From Crossaster papposus (taxonomy: Eukaryota; Echinodermata; Asteroidea; Velatida; Solasteridae): a DNA stretch of 64,000 nt. Position 1 is the stretch's first letter. Every line of letters starts with the position of its first letter. The notes below the pieces were generated by a model, which saw only the letters and a list, made by a program, of their open reading frames with translations, had not been told where the DNA came from and did no database searches. The stretch covers positions 186,001-250,000 of the forward strand of contig JBAIAA010000351.1 of the NCBI GenBank assembly GCA_037893245.1. The letters are read 5' to 3'. This document shows positions 55,301 to 62,570 of this stretch, in pieces. The position numbers and the translations under genes were made by a program.

Positions 55301-58300
55301 TGCAATGCATGGCGCGTGCACTGTTGTGTACATGTACATGTACGTACTGGTACGAGTGCGTGTACAATATACCTGTAAACAACCCCAGTACAGAACTGTA
55401 GCTGTGCACGTGTATCTATACTGAATGTACATGGTGTTCCGTACAAAAATACCAGGTGTGATTTTCAGTGCGCCTAATCGACCATGAGTGCCTGACCCGT
55501 GCAATACGTTTTGTGGTAAAATAAAAGTGGTACATTATTGTATATGGCACTGAGACTAAACAAAGAAGTACTGCATGCGCGCGCAATGTAAACAAATGTG
55601 TAGCTAGCGCGTGCATTAGCAAACTTTGAAAGCGACGTCTTTTGAAAGCTTTGAAAGCAACATACACATGTAGGCCGAAACAGCTCTTGTTTTTGTTATT
55701 TTCTTTTCTTTCTATTTAAGGAGATCGAATAGCTCTTCTTAAATCAACATCAGGATTTAAGGAGAGCAATTTTAAGCTCTCCTCATTTTTGTTTTATAAA
55801 TGAAGGACTTGTATACTATTGTATCTTTTTGTGTGCCTGAGCAGTTATTATTAAGTGTATTTCTCTGCAGGCAATATCTCTTATGGACAGAGTAGAGACA
55901 GGGAGGGAAGAGTTAAAGAAACAGCTGAAGATGATAGAAGAGAAACGGGCCATCCAAGAGAGAAATGAACGGTACGTTGTCAATCAGGAGGTGTGATGAT
56001 GGTGTCTGTGTGCAAATGACTCGCTGTATAATGGTTATGAAGATAGAAAGCTAGGTAGGATTGCTGAATGCATAATTGCTGCCATATCCCTTGAGCTAAA
56101 CATGAAGACGCACCGTGTTTATTGCAAGCCCACTTGAACCAGAATAAAGGGGAAGATATACTATCTCGTCTCATCCTCAACCGGCTACAGTCATCCCAAA
56201 AAGTCAATGTGCTTTTGTGCCTCGCGTGGCACAGTTGGCATGATGTTTTCGGGTCAACAACTCCAGGAAAAGTGCAGAGAACAACATCCTGACCTCTTCA
56301 TTGTCTTCATCGACCTGACAAAGGCCTTTGACTCAGTCAGCCAGGAAGGTCTGTGGAAGCTTCTGTACAGGGCTGGCTGCCCATCCAAGATAATTAACAT
56401 CATCAGATTCTTCCACGATGGTATGGTTGCCCGTGTGAGGTTGCGGCTCTAGGTCCATCTAGCCCATTTCCTGTTACCAACGGCACTAAACAGGGCTGTG
56501 TCCTAATACCATTGCTCTTTAGCAGTGTTTTTTCATTCATGCTCCGTTATGCTTTCAACAACTGCACGCGGGGATAATGATTCAGTTTTGCACTGACAGC
56601 GGTGGTGTATTTCATTTAAATTGTTGCTCCGACAAAGTCGTGCGCCTTATCGCACTAATCGTTTCAAAAGTCGCTCAACCATTGCATACTATTTCAACAT
56701 TGCAACATTTAACATTGCGACAAAATGAAGGCTATGTAAACTGTTGAATTAGATGGTACCAGACTAATTAGTCATTAGAGCTGACTGGTATTAATTTGTA
56801 ATTAACTTTATTTCATTATTTTTAAGCTCCAAAAAGGAAGATTTTACTTCACTTTTAATTTAAGATGGCCGACCCGTGAATGTTGCGTAATGGGAGGACA
56901 TTTCATGCTGCACCTCATCATCACTTTTTGTTTGAAAACTTGGCATGATTATGAGCTTAAAAACATTTAGGGTAACTGGATTTTGAAGTCTCTGATTTCT
57001 CCCACCTAAAAAACCCCCACAGTATTGAGATTTGTGAGCCCACCCACCCTCAGCCTGCCACCGTCACCACTAGAATGCCTAACAGACCAGTTGTACGTAC
57101 ATGTACCTCTGATGTGCGTGTGTCGGAGCGTGTCAGCTTGTCATCTATCACACTGAAACTCAACACCACCGTCTTCAATGAACTCAACGATGACATGAGT
57201 TGTTTTTCAGAGAATAGGCTCTGTCTACGAAGTAAACACAAATGTCACGTGATACGCGCGACCCACTTCTGGCATTTTCACAATGTAACTCAAAGCCCAT
57301 AGTTAATACTGTGACAGAAAGTGCAAGGACTTAGTGCCAGTAACCACGAACTGTAACCACGGGCGGACAAGACCTGTAGTTGCGCGCGCTGGCTGGGCGG
57401 AGCTTACCGCTCAGTGACTCGCTGCGTGAATGCACGCGATTGGGTAACAAAGCCCATATGCTTAAGTACATGTATGTGTTTTACATGGTGTGCGTGTTTA
57501 CCTGGGTGGTAGACACGTAATATTCATTGTTATAGTTGTTCGAGAGCTGCACGACAGATAAGACGTAGGTAACTGGTGCTGCGTTTTGTGAAATGCTTAT
57601 GCGAATCGGTACAAAGCGATATAGCTGTACATTGTTTACGCAAGCCTGCATGGTTAATGTGTTGGTGGTACAAAGCTGAGACAGCTAGCTGTACATAGCT
57701 GACGCAAACTGGCATGGTTAATACGTAGCAGGTGCAAAGCTGTACTGGTTGTACACAGCTTACTGGGGCATGTAATGCTGACTAGGCATGTAATGCTGAC
57801 TAGGCATGTAATGCTGACTATAGGCACGTAATGCTGACTAGGCGCTTGATGCTGACTTCGCTTGTGTAATGTTCATGATGGCTTTTGCGTTCTGAACACT
57901 GCAGTTATTGTGCATTGCTGCTGAGGACCCTAGTATTTAAACAGCCCACTTAATTTCCAATTACTGTGCATTTCTTGATTGTTGTGAATAAATCATCTTT
58001 ATTGTTCATTGTACCGTCAATCCAGTTGTCAAGGAGTCTTTGTTACAGGTTATAGTGTAATTAACAGAGAGTAATCGCAATCATCATAATCGGCGGTATA
58101 TTTCCTCCAAAACGGACCTGCACCCTTTGCCTTTTAGGTCGCTCTGAGTGATCTCTCGTCTAGGGAAGAGCCTTAGGTTGGGAAGATTGTCGTGGCTTTA
58201 ATAGGTGTCCGACTTATCCTAACAGCCTTAGGTTGGCCCGGGGAGTTCCCGCCACAATACACACGAATAGAGTTTTCACAAAGTGACGCTATCCGTGTGT

Positions 58301-61300
58301 ATTAGCTATGGGCTTTGCATTACTTTGTGAAAATGCCAGAAGTGGGTTGTATCACGTGACATTTGTGTTACTTCGTGGGGACGGTGACAAAATTAGGGGT
58401 TCAATTTTCCATGTCCATGTTACATCAGACATAGGAATTTGTTTTTTTAATTCAGCACACATTCCTTGGCGCCTTTTATATCAGGGTAATTACATAAAAC
58501 AAAGTACCTATAGCAAAAACTTTGAAGTCAATTTCAGCGACACTTGCATGGTAAATTACTTGGTCATGTGTGACCGGGACATCAACAAATATCACAATTT
58601 TAGACCCCCTTTTAGACCCCCTTATTTATGGACTAACCAATAGAAAATCAGTTCTGTTCTTGAAAATCAAATTTCTATCGGATGTGTAAACATAATTTTT
58701 GCTATAAATACCACCACAAAGTGGTACAAAAGAGAATGGACAGAAATTAAACAAATGTCACTTGCTCCTAAACAATTTGTAAACATTTCTCTTAACCAGT
58801 TCGTATTATATAAAAACGTGTCTACATCCAAATTTGTTCCTGAATTCAAGCAGAGCAAGGCCATAAATATCTGTCAGCGACCGGCTCGCAGCGAGCAAGG
58901 CCAGAAATATCAGGGTGTGCTACCCACAGATGCCGGTCTAAACCTGACTCGGATCAAGGTTCGTGAAAAACAATCCCGCGCTTGGGCCTAATCAATGTCA
59001 AAATAATCCTTGCGTGAACTGGTTAAGATATTGTACTTGTTACAGACGTACATGTATGTATTTGCAACATTATATTTCTAGTGTTATGCAAAAGACTTCT
59101 TAGTATAAAGGCTCACTGTAGATAAACCAACTTAGAATCGACCATTTGAATTTGTTTGCTTTTAGGTCAGTGGCAACACTATCAAGAAACTGGACAGTAA
59201 CTTGTTCCGTGGTCAAGAGATTAACAAAGTATACAGAGAGATAATGAAGACATTGCCTACTGACCACTTAGCTTATGATCAGGTAGTTATCTCACTGACC
59301 CCTGCCTTCTAAACTTTGCCTCGCCATGCACTACCCCACCCAAACCACCACACCCATGAACTGGACATTTAACCTTTGGGGCCCAGTGGTTTATGTTTGT
59401 GATTCACGATCAGAGGGTCGGGGTTCGAATCCAGCTGCTGGCCTTATGTTGTGTCCTTGGGCACGCCACTTCACCCCACTTGCCTCTTTCCACCCATGGG
59501 TACAGACATTCGCTGGGGAGTAACCTGCGATGGACCAGCATCCCATCCTGGGAGGGGGGAATATTCTCAGTTATTTTATGCTAGAGAAACGAGTTAAACA
59601 CCAGCCTGATGAGCCACATTGGCTCGTGACAGGCTTTACTTAGAGAGATTATGAAGACATTACCAACTGACCACTTGGCCTATGACCAGGTAGTTATCTC
59701 ACTGACCCCTCCCTCCTAAACTATTCCCCGCCTCTACAACCAGAAAATAGAAAGTAACTTTAATCAAAAGATTAATGAAGTATACAGAGAGATTATGAAG
59801 ACGTTTCCAACTGATCACTAATAGTGTATGATAATGTAGTCCGGATTACCATTTCGGTGCTCTACCAACTGAGTTATATAGCCTTGTGTCGGTGGCTCCC
59901 TATATTTATCAATATATTTGTTCATCAGGGGATGCTGGTCAACAGCCATCAACCCGTAAATGCCACAGGTTCAAGTCGAGCTCCAGTCAATTTATGTGTT
60001 CAATTCTATATAAAATTTCTTAGTCAATTTTTCTTAGTGGCTTATTTGAAATGTATAAACAAAAAGCCTAATGGTGCTGTCCCATGGCGCCGGCTAAGCC
60101 CAACGGGCCCTTACCGTTTGATTTAAATGACAAGCGGTGTAAATCTCTCCGGCCGCAAAGATTATATTTTTGTTAAATTTGTCCACCGTGTCCTCAACGT
60201 TTCCATTCCGTCTCCTTACCGGGTTCTTACCACCTACAACGTCCTCGTACCAGCTAGTGTCACTAGTGTCACTGTGTCTGGAACGGTTTCTGAACGGGTG
60301 CGATGTAAACCACACGGCAACAGGCCGGTATGGAGACTTTATGAGGACAGTAGAACGGTAAGAGGACGAAGTAGGTCGGTAAGAGAGCGGTTGAAAGTTA
60401 ATAGACCGGTGAGGGGTCAGTATGTAGCCGGTATGAGGTGGTGGGTCAACGTTGAGCAAACGGCGAGAGCCCTGCGAGAACCCGGTATGAACACGGTGAC
60501 AACCCGTTGGACAAAATATGACACGTCATCACCGTCGTCACCGTTTTCACCGCCCCAAAAAACGGGTCCATAACGGCCTCGTACCGGCCCACTATCCTCT
60601 TACCGGGTTCCCGCCGTGTGGTACAAGCGGTGGCACACGGCGAAAGTTTTGGGCATGCCCAAAACTTTTGCCGTGTCTTGCCGGCCACTAACGGGCCCCC
60701 ACCGTGTTCACCGATCGCGCAACGCCCCGCCATGTGCCCTTACCGTGTTCCACCGTCCGCACAAAATGTACCACACGGTGGCACACGGTAGGCTTAGCCG
60801 GCGCCATAGGACAGCTACTTTACCATCTTGCTTTTCCCCATTTTTAACCTGTTGTTTTAACATTGTTTCAAAATTGTTGCTAGTATCGTGCCTTTGGCGT
60901 GGAAATTTCGATTTGATGGCTTCAGACTAGCACCCCTGAACAAAAATATTGACATATTTGGGTAACCAACAACATAGCGCCGGATAGCTCAGTTGGTAGG
61001 GCACCGTAATGGCAATCGGGATGTTGGTTCAAGCCCCGCTCCAGTCAATTTCTTTGTTCAAATGTCTTTGATCCAAAAACTGTGAGTCTGTAACCTTCTT
61101 GACCATTACTAGATAATAGATGTATACAATTTGGAATAAAACAAAATGTGCAGGTTTATAAACTGAGTTGGAAAAACTTTAAATGCACAGCTCTAAACCT
61201 TTTCGAAAATGAAAAGAAGTATGTGTGCTTAGATTTACAGCATTCTCTTGTAATTTCCTTCGTGCAAATGTAGGATGAGTTTATGGAGCATTCCGCCAGC

Positions 61301-61429
61301 TACCACGCCTTAGCCAACCACACCATCTTAGCCTCCTCAATGATACAGAAACGTGGTCCAGATAGAGTGCTGAACCCGCTCCTAACTAAGACAGAGAACC
61401 CACCCTGGGGAGATGACGGAGAAGAATAG
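52256..61429 (+). CDS. Multi-exon gene, 3' part; unidentified coiled-coil protein
   Basis: Five exons join in frame: 53454-53615, 54482-54574, 55871-55971, 59171-59282 and 61274-61429, with a sixth possible upstream exon at 52256-52372. All introns are GT-AG. The five secure exons give 207 residues: a charged, glutamate-rich start, a linker with TSPVDYKGKSGEANLQ, a strongly helical coiled-coil-like stretch (MDRVETGREELKKQLKMIEE), then a segment with EINKVYREIMKTLPTDHLAY, and an acidic end ENPPWGDDGEE before TAG. I see no signal peptide, membrane span or catalytic motif. The 5' part lies upstream, perhaps across the satellite or outside the window. I do not recognise the family. Conserved phases and clean splice sites make it a real gene; the function is unknown. 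Confidence 0.75.
52451..52763. mobile_element. 313-bp inverted-repeat element in an intron
   Basis: Ends are a perfect 10-bp inverted pair, GCTTAACCCT (52451-52460) and AGGGTTAAGC (52754-52763). A second perfect 12-bp pair sits just inside: CTACACGCAGCA (52493-52504) and TGCTGCGTGTAG (52735-52746). The interior is non-coding. No clear target duplication was found. It is probably a miniature DNA transposon relic. Confidence 0.6.
52764..53453 (+). other. AT-rich intronic sequence
   Basis: No gene is seen. It holds T-rich and AT-rich DNA, and at 53223-53322 a stretch with CACGAATTCACAGC, GATGTCACAAATTTGC and GAAGCGAATATGAATT that resembles a dispersed repeat theme also met near 62990-63110. Confidence 0.5.
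53454..53615 (+). CDS. Coding exon, 54 codons, acidic
   Basis: Acceptor CTTCCTCCGCAG and donor CAG|GTAAGG flank 162 nt, phase 0 at both ends. The peptide begins LEKPKTTEDD, carries REYFQQDLKMLSSYRSAREE and ends EEEDLPPLLQ. It is rich in Glu, Lys and Ser and probably helical. The next exon joins in phase. The frame is open slightly into the intron, which means nothing here because the donor is a near-perfect consensus. Confidence 0.7.
53616..54148 (+). other. Intronic sequence without recognised features
   Basis: Non-coding. It contains a small inverted pair around 53923-53950 (GTGGCATGTTATCCA and TGGATAACACGC) and otherwise low-complexity pyrimidine-rich DNA. Nothing else can be supported. 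Confidence 0.5.
54149..54437. mobile_element. 289-bp inverted-repeat element in an intron
   Basis: Perfect 16-bp terminal inverted repeats, CATACGCACTGTGGAC at 54149-54164 and GTCCACAGTGCGTATG at 54422-54437. Inside are a further inverted pair, GTCCACAC (54370-54377) and GTGTGGAC (54399-54406), and ATAACCCTAACCCTATATA. No transposase. It ends only 44 bp before the exon at 54482. Target duplication is not evident. Confidence 0.65.
54482..54574 (+). CDS. Coding exon, 31 codons
   Basis: Acceptor CAGCACCTAG, used because the earlier AG (ending 54474) leaves a TAG in frame, and donor CAG|GTAAGT, both phase 0. The peptide runs from SQVLHDKYCDTVY to DYKGKSGEANLQ. An alternative acceptor 7 nt upstream would disrupt the frame, so the choice rests on frame continuity with both neighbours. 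Confidence 0.65.
54575..55870 (+). other. Intron; palindromic TGTACA-rich stretch and a short hairpin
   Basis: No gene. Around 55325-55345 runs a GTACATGTACATGTACGTAC palindromic tract. At 55760-55783 an 8-bp perfect stem AGGAGAGC / GCTCTCCT with an 8-nt loop is followed by a T-rich stretch. Many short frames here lack splice support or codon character. Confidence 0.5.
55871..55971 (+). CDS. Coding exon, coiled-coil segment
   Basis: Acceptor TTTCTCTGCAG and donor CG|GTACGT flank 101 nt (33 codons plus 2 nt). The peptide starts AISLMDRVETGREELKKQLK and ends RAIQERNE plus a split Arg codon. It has heptad-like hydrophobic spacing (I, L, V, L, L, M, I) among Lys, Glu and Arg, typical of a coiled coil. 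The codon completes to CGT only with the acceptor at 59170. Confidence 0.75.
55972..56154 (+). other. Start of the long intron before the LINE debris
   Basis: Short non-coding stretch after the GTACGT donor. Nothing specific is seen. Confidence 0.4.
56155..56640 (+). pseudogene. LINE reverse-transcriptase fragment (non-LTR retrotransposon)
   Basis: One frame at 56225-56452 reads RGTVGMMFSGQQLQEKCREQ then a stretch with FIDLTKAFDSVSQEGLWKLL and IIRFFHDGMVARV. This is the region around reverse-transcriptase motif A, with the F-x-D catalytic aspartate in FIDLTKAFD. Upstream at about 56156-56205, KILSRLILNRL-like and KSQCAF-like residues occur in another frame, so a frameshift separates them. 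Downstream at about 56465-56530, PFPVTNGTKQGCVL is recognisable after a further frame change, then stops. The YxDD box, endonuclease and 3' end are missing. The copy is dead and 5' and 3' truncated. It is a LINE; I do not assign the clade. Confidence 0.85.
56641..57226 (+). other. Intronic sequence without recognised features
   Basis: AT-rich non-coding DNA followed by a stretch near 57040-57130 that looks weakly coding but lacks splice support. Nothing can be named. Confidence 0.45.
57607..57755 (+). repeat. Imperfect 59-64-bp repeats leading into the minisatellite
   Basis: GGTACAAAGCGATATAGCTG (57607), GGTACAAAGCTGAGACAGC (57666) and GGTGCAAAGCTGTACTGG (57730) start related segments that also share GCATGGTTAAT. 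They are diverged tandem copies lying directly before the 18-bp minisatellite. Confidence 0.65.
57767..57858 (+). repeat. 18-bp minisatellite, about five copies
   Basis: Tandem GGCATGTAATGCTGACTA. The first copies are perfect, later ones read GGCACGTAATGCTGACTA and GGCGCTTGATGCTGACTT. One copy carries a 2-nt TA insertion. It ends at about 57858. Confidence 0.85.
58377..59170 (+). other. Intronic sequence with a short 40-bp direct repeat
   Basis: Long open stretches here (for example 58308-58643) start inside the inverted-repeat arm and show no codon character. At 58853 and 58893 GAGCAAGGCC(A)T/G AAATATC recurs 40 bp apart. The 3' end provides the acceptor for the next exon. No gene is supported. 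Confidence 0.5.
59171..59282 (+). CDS. Coding exon, 37 codons, later partly duplicated
   Basis: Two acceptors are possible, TTTTAG and AGGTCAG five bases on; only the second completes the split Arg codon and keeps the frame. The peptide runs GNTIKKLDSNLFRGQ, then EINKVYREIMKTLPTDHLAY, then DQ, and ends phase 0 at CAG|GTAGTT. Its 3' half and the start of the following intron recur at 59641-59740, and a more diverged copy lies at 59744-59821. Confidence 0.75.
59377..59640 (+). mobile_element. tRNA-derived SINE-like sequence
   Basis: An A-box-like TGGGGCCCAGTGG (59377-59389) and a B box GGTTCGAATCC (59422-59432) are followed by a body with TGTGTCCTTGGGCACGCCAC, CACCCATGGGTAC and a tail region TGATGAGCCACATTGGCTCG. 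This layout is that of tRNA-related SINEs common in deuterostome and other animal genomes. It lies between the last part of the intron copy and a partial exon duplicate, with exon-like sequence starting right at its 3' end. Confidence 0.65.
59641..59740 (+). repeat. Partial duplicate of the 59171-59282 exon and its intron start
   Basis: Matches exon positions from AGAGAGAT to the CAG|GTAGTT donor and about 50 bp of intron (GTAGTTATCTCACTGACCCC). In the exon part the encoded residues REIMKTLPTDHLAYDQ are unchanged although several codons differ, all synonymously (for example TTGCCT to TTACCA, GATCAG to GACCAG). The nearest AG (TTAG) would put it out of phase, so it may not be spliced. Confidence 0.8.
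59744..59821 (+). CDS. Candidate alternative terminal exon, diverged exon copy
   Basis: A pyrimidine-rich acceptor TATTCCCCGCCTCTACAACCAG precedes an open frame reading KIESNFNQKINEVYREIMKT then FPTDH and TAA (59819-59821). It parallels KKLDSNLFRGQEINKVYREI in the main exon. It starts at phase 0, matching the phase-0 donor at 59282, so splicing to it would give a shorter protein with a repeated segment. It could equally be a decayed exon copy: residues have changed and the donor is lost. Confidence 0.35.
   Translation, partial: KIESNFNQKINEVYREIMKTFPTDH
59837..60030. mobile_element. Composite of opposed SINE-like pieces
   Basis: On the minus strand, the complement of 59841-59890 carries TAACTCAGTTGGTAGAGC, an A-box-like tRNA head. 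On the plus strand, GGTTCAAGTC (59968-59977) and CTCCAGTCAATTTATGTGTTC match the B box and 3' tail of the element at 60976. So a head and a tail of one SINE family lie in opposite directions, through inversion or two insertions. Confidence 0.5.
60031..60075 (+). other. Short spacer before the foldback element
   Basis: Intronic AT-rich spacer with nothing notable. Confidence 0.3.
60076..60815. mobile_element. 740-bp inverted-repeat element rich in CCG/CGG words
   Basis: Ends are 25-bp inverted repeats with a single mismatch, starting GCTGTCCCATGGCGCCGG (60076-60100) and ending GGCGCCATAGGACAGC (60791-60815). The interior is packed with short TACCG, CCGTG, CGGTA and ACGGT words at close intervals on both strands, and contains a strong palindrome at 60638-60673. 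Open frames exist on both strands, but the residue content follows the repeat words and has no known domain. No target duplication is clear. It is probably a non-autonomous DNA transposon, unassigned. Confidence 0.75.
60638..60673. repeat. 36-bp near-perfect palindrome
   Basis: Centred on GGGCATGCCC, with perfect arms AAAGTTTT / AAAACTTT and a further CGGC/GCCG pairing outside one mismatch. It can form a cruciform in DNA or a long hairpin in RNA and lies inside the 740-bp inverted-repeat element. Confidence 0.9.
60976..61062 (+). mobile_element. tRNA-derived SINE-like head
   Basis: Carries an A box TAGCTCAGTTGG (60985-60996) and a B box GGTTCAAGCCC (61026-61036), spaced as in a tRNA, followed by CTCCAGTCAATTTCTTTGTTC, the tail shared with the copy near 59978. 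The acceptor stem does not pair (5' GCCGGAT has no partner), so it is not a working tRNA gene. Confidence 0.65.
61063..61273 (+). other. Intron end before the terminal exon
   Basis: AT-rich, non-coding, leading to the acceptor at 61273. Nothing else is seen. Confidence 0.4.
61274..61429 (+). CDS. Terminal coding exon, 51 codons plus TAG
   Basis: Acceptor CGTGCAAATGTAG, phase 0. The peptide begins DEFMEHSASYHALANHTILA, continues SSMIQKRGPDRVLNPLLTKT and ends ENPPWGDDGEE, TAG at 61427-61429. The acidic tail after a conserved-looking helical block is typical of a protein C terminus. No canonical AATAAA is seen in the next 200 bp; an AT-rich stretch at 61492-61500 is the only candidate. Confidence 0.75.
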   Translation, partial: DEFMEHSASYHALANHTILASSMIQKRGPDRVLNPLLTKTENPPWGDDGEE

Positions 61430-61696
61430 TCTAATAGGTATGGCTGTGTCCTGAATCACCTGTCTATTATCGTCCGTCGATGTCATTTTTTAAATAATAA
61501 TCGATATATCGGTAATTCAATATCGAGTATACCTCGATATATCAATTATTTCCCGTGTACAAGATGAAGCCTAAAAACAGCGCTAAATATACTAAAGACC
61601 GACAGTTTAATAGGTACGTTGCATACAGATTTTTGGCTTGATCCTCCGCGCATGGTCCGAACAATATCAAATTGCGCCAGCCCGCGTGTTTATGGT

Positions 61697-62024
61697 TTAT
61701 TGAGGGCGCCCTTAAAGGTAGTAAATATCATTTAACTGACCTGTTCAAAGTTTTACAATCATGGATGCCGAGAAAATTGAGAAAAACAGCATTTGTTTTT
61801 AACCGGTTTTTAGCCGGACGGCGATCGTGATTTTTTTAAAAGAAAATTATATTTTTCGGAATAATTACAGGATATCTAGCGCCATCATTTTGCTGGATGC
61901 CTAGAATCATTATTTACTTTCAATTGAGTAAGATTTTTCCTAATAATTCGGTAATAAATATTTTCGATATCTGCAAATGGTGTATACTACACTATACCTT
62001 TAATTATAAGGGCGCCCTCAATAA
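61697..62024. mobile_element. 328-bp nested inverted-repeat element
   Basis: Ends TTATTGAGGGCGCCCTTA (61697-61714) and TAAGGGCGCCCTCAATAA (62007-62024) are perfect inverted repeats of 18 bp around a GGCGCC palindrome. Just inside, AAAGGTA and TACCTTT also pair. It lies within the 61468-62562 element. The interior is AT-rich and non-coding. Confidence 0.75.
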
Positions 62025-62340
62025 GCCCAGATAACAGACAGCGCGACCCGGAACAAATGAACGAACAGCTCGGTCTTGGAATCCAGACTGGCTTGCTAGG
62101 CCAATAGCAGGGTGCAGAGAACGCTCCTCGCAATTCCCAACTCGTGATTGGCCACCCCAAAATGTTATCAGAACAAGGGAGGGTTACGTCCCAAACAACC
62201 GATAGGCGCATGGCTGGGGCGGCATGGCCGGTTTCTTTTGAGATTTCACTGCGCAAGTGATTGTGAACTATAGCGGCGGGGCGGGTGAAACACAAAGAAC
62301 AACTTCACAACCGCAGTTGGTCGTCGAACGTATTTTATTT
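62025..62340. other. GC-rich interior of the 1.1-kb element
   Basis: A GC-richer stretch between the nested element and the AT-rich right end. An open frame on the minus strand (61987-62295) starts and ends in repeat sequence, and its peptide has no recognisable domain. It could be a relic of coding sequence, but nothing supports it. Confidence 0.4.
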
Positions 62341-62570
62341 AATAGGCCTACTCAAATGTTCTAAGCTACAAATAAAGACGGCAGCTTTTCTAATATACTA
62401 AAGCCCTGAGATTTTCTGGATAATCTGACACTCTTTCAGTGTTTTCGATATCATTTAGGAACATCAAAATGTAGATACATCAAAATTGTCGATATATCGA
62501 AATGTAGATATTTCGATATTATTAAAAAAGTGACATCGGCGATATCGACGGACGTTAGGTTACTGTCTAT

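Larger units (their letters stand above)
57352..58047 (+). mobile_element. Possible solo LTR, about 696 bp
   Basis: Starts TGTAAC and ends GTTACA, the inverted TG...CA ends usual for LTRs. Near its 3' end are a TATA-like TATTTAAA (57934-57941) and, about 50 bp on, AATAAA (57987-57992), the order expected in an LTR. No partner LTR, primer-binding site or matching target duplication was found, and no internal retroviral-type genes are present. The boundaries are a best guess. Confidence 0.35.
57227..58376. mobile_element. About 1.15-kb structure bounded by 80-bp inverted repeats
   Basis: The left arm (57227-57308) and right arm (58300-58376) are near-identical in opposite orientation, sharing TCACGTGATAC / GTATCACGTGA, ACCCACTTCTGGCATTTTCA and CAAAGCCCATAG. 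A 2-bp gap and some substitutions separate them. Between the arms lie a possible solo LTR (57352-58047) and the 18-bp minisatellite. Next to the right arm is a 15-bp stem, AATACACACGAATAG with CTATCCGTGTGTATT. The arms could be ends of a foldback or DNA transposon, or two opposite copies of one dispersed repeat. Confidence 0.6.
61468..62562. mobile_element. About 1.1-kb inverted-repeat transposon relic with 8-bp flanking repeat
   Basis: Both ends carry CGTCCGTCGAT in opposite orientation, followed by AT-rich ATATCGA-type sequence (CGATATATCG, AATAATAATCGATATAT on the left, and GTCGATATATCGAAATG on the right). CTGTCTAT flanks the element on both sides (61460-61467 and 62563-62570), an 8-bp direct repeat as expected for target duplication by hAT-type transposases. 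The right end has about 9 extra bases. No transposase is left. A second inverted-repeat element is nested inside. Confidence 0.65.

Noticed and set aside
55256-55667. Overlapping minus-strand open frames rich in Tyr, Thr and Cys
   Set aside because: They come from the palindromic GTACATGTAC tract and show low-complexity residues only.
57075-57302. A 75-codon open frame reading SERVSLSSITLKLNT
   Set aside because: It ends within the inverted-repeat arm and has no acceptable flanking splice sites; there is no homology I recognise.
58308-58643. A 111-codon open frame
   Set aside because: It starts in an inverted-repeat arm and has no splice signals or codon character; the arm's partner is non-coding.
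60127-60573. A 148-codon open frame inside the 740-bp inverted-repeat element
   Set aside because: Its Arg/Val/Thr-rich content mirrors the repeated CGGTA-type words, several other frames on both strands are open as well, and no domain is visible.
60976-61062. A functional tRNA gene
   Set aside because: A and B boxes are present but the acceptor and T stems do not pair properly, and the tail is shared with another SINE-like copy.
61987-62295. A 102-codon minus-strand open frame
   Set aside because: It begins and ends within transposon repeats, with no splice support and no recognisable domain.
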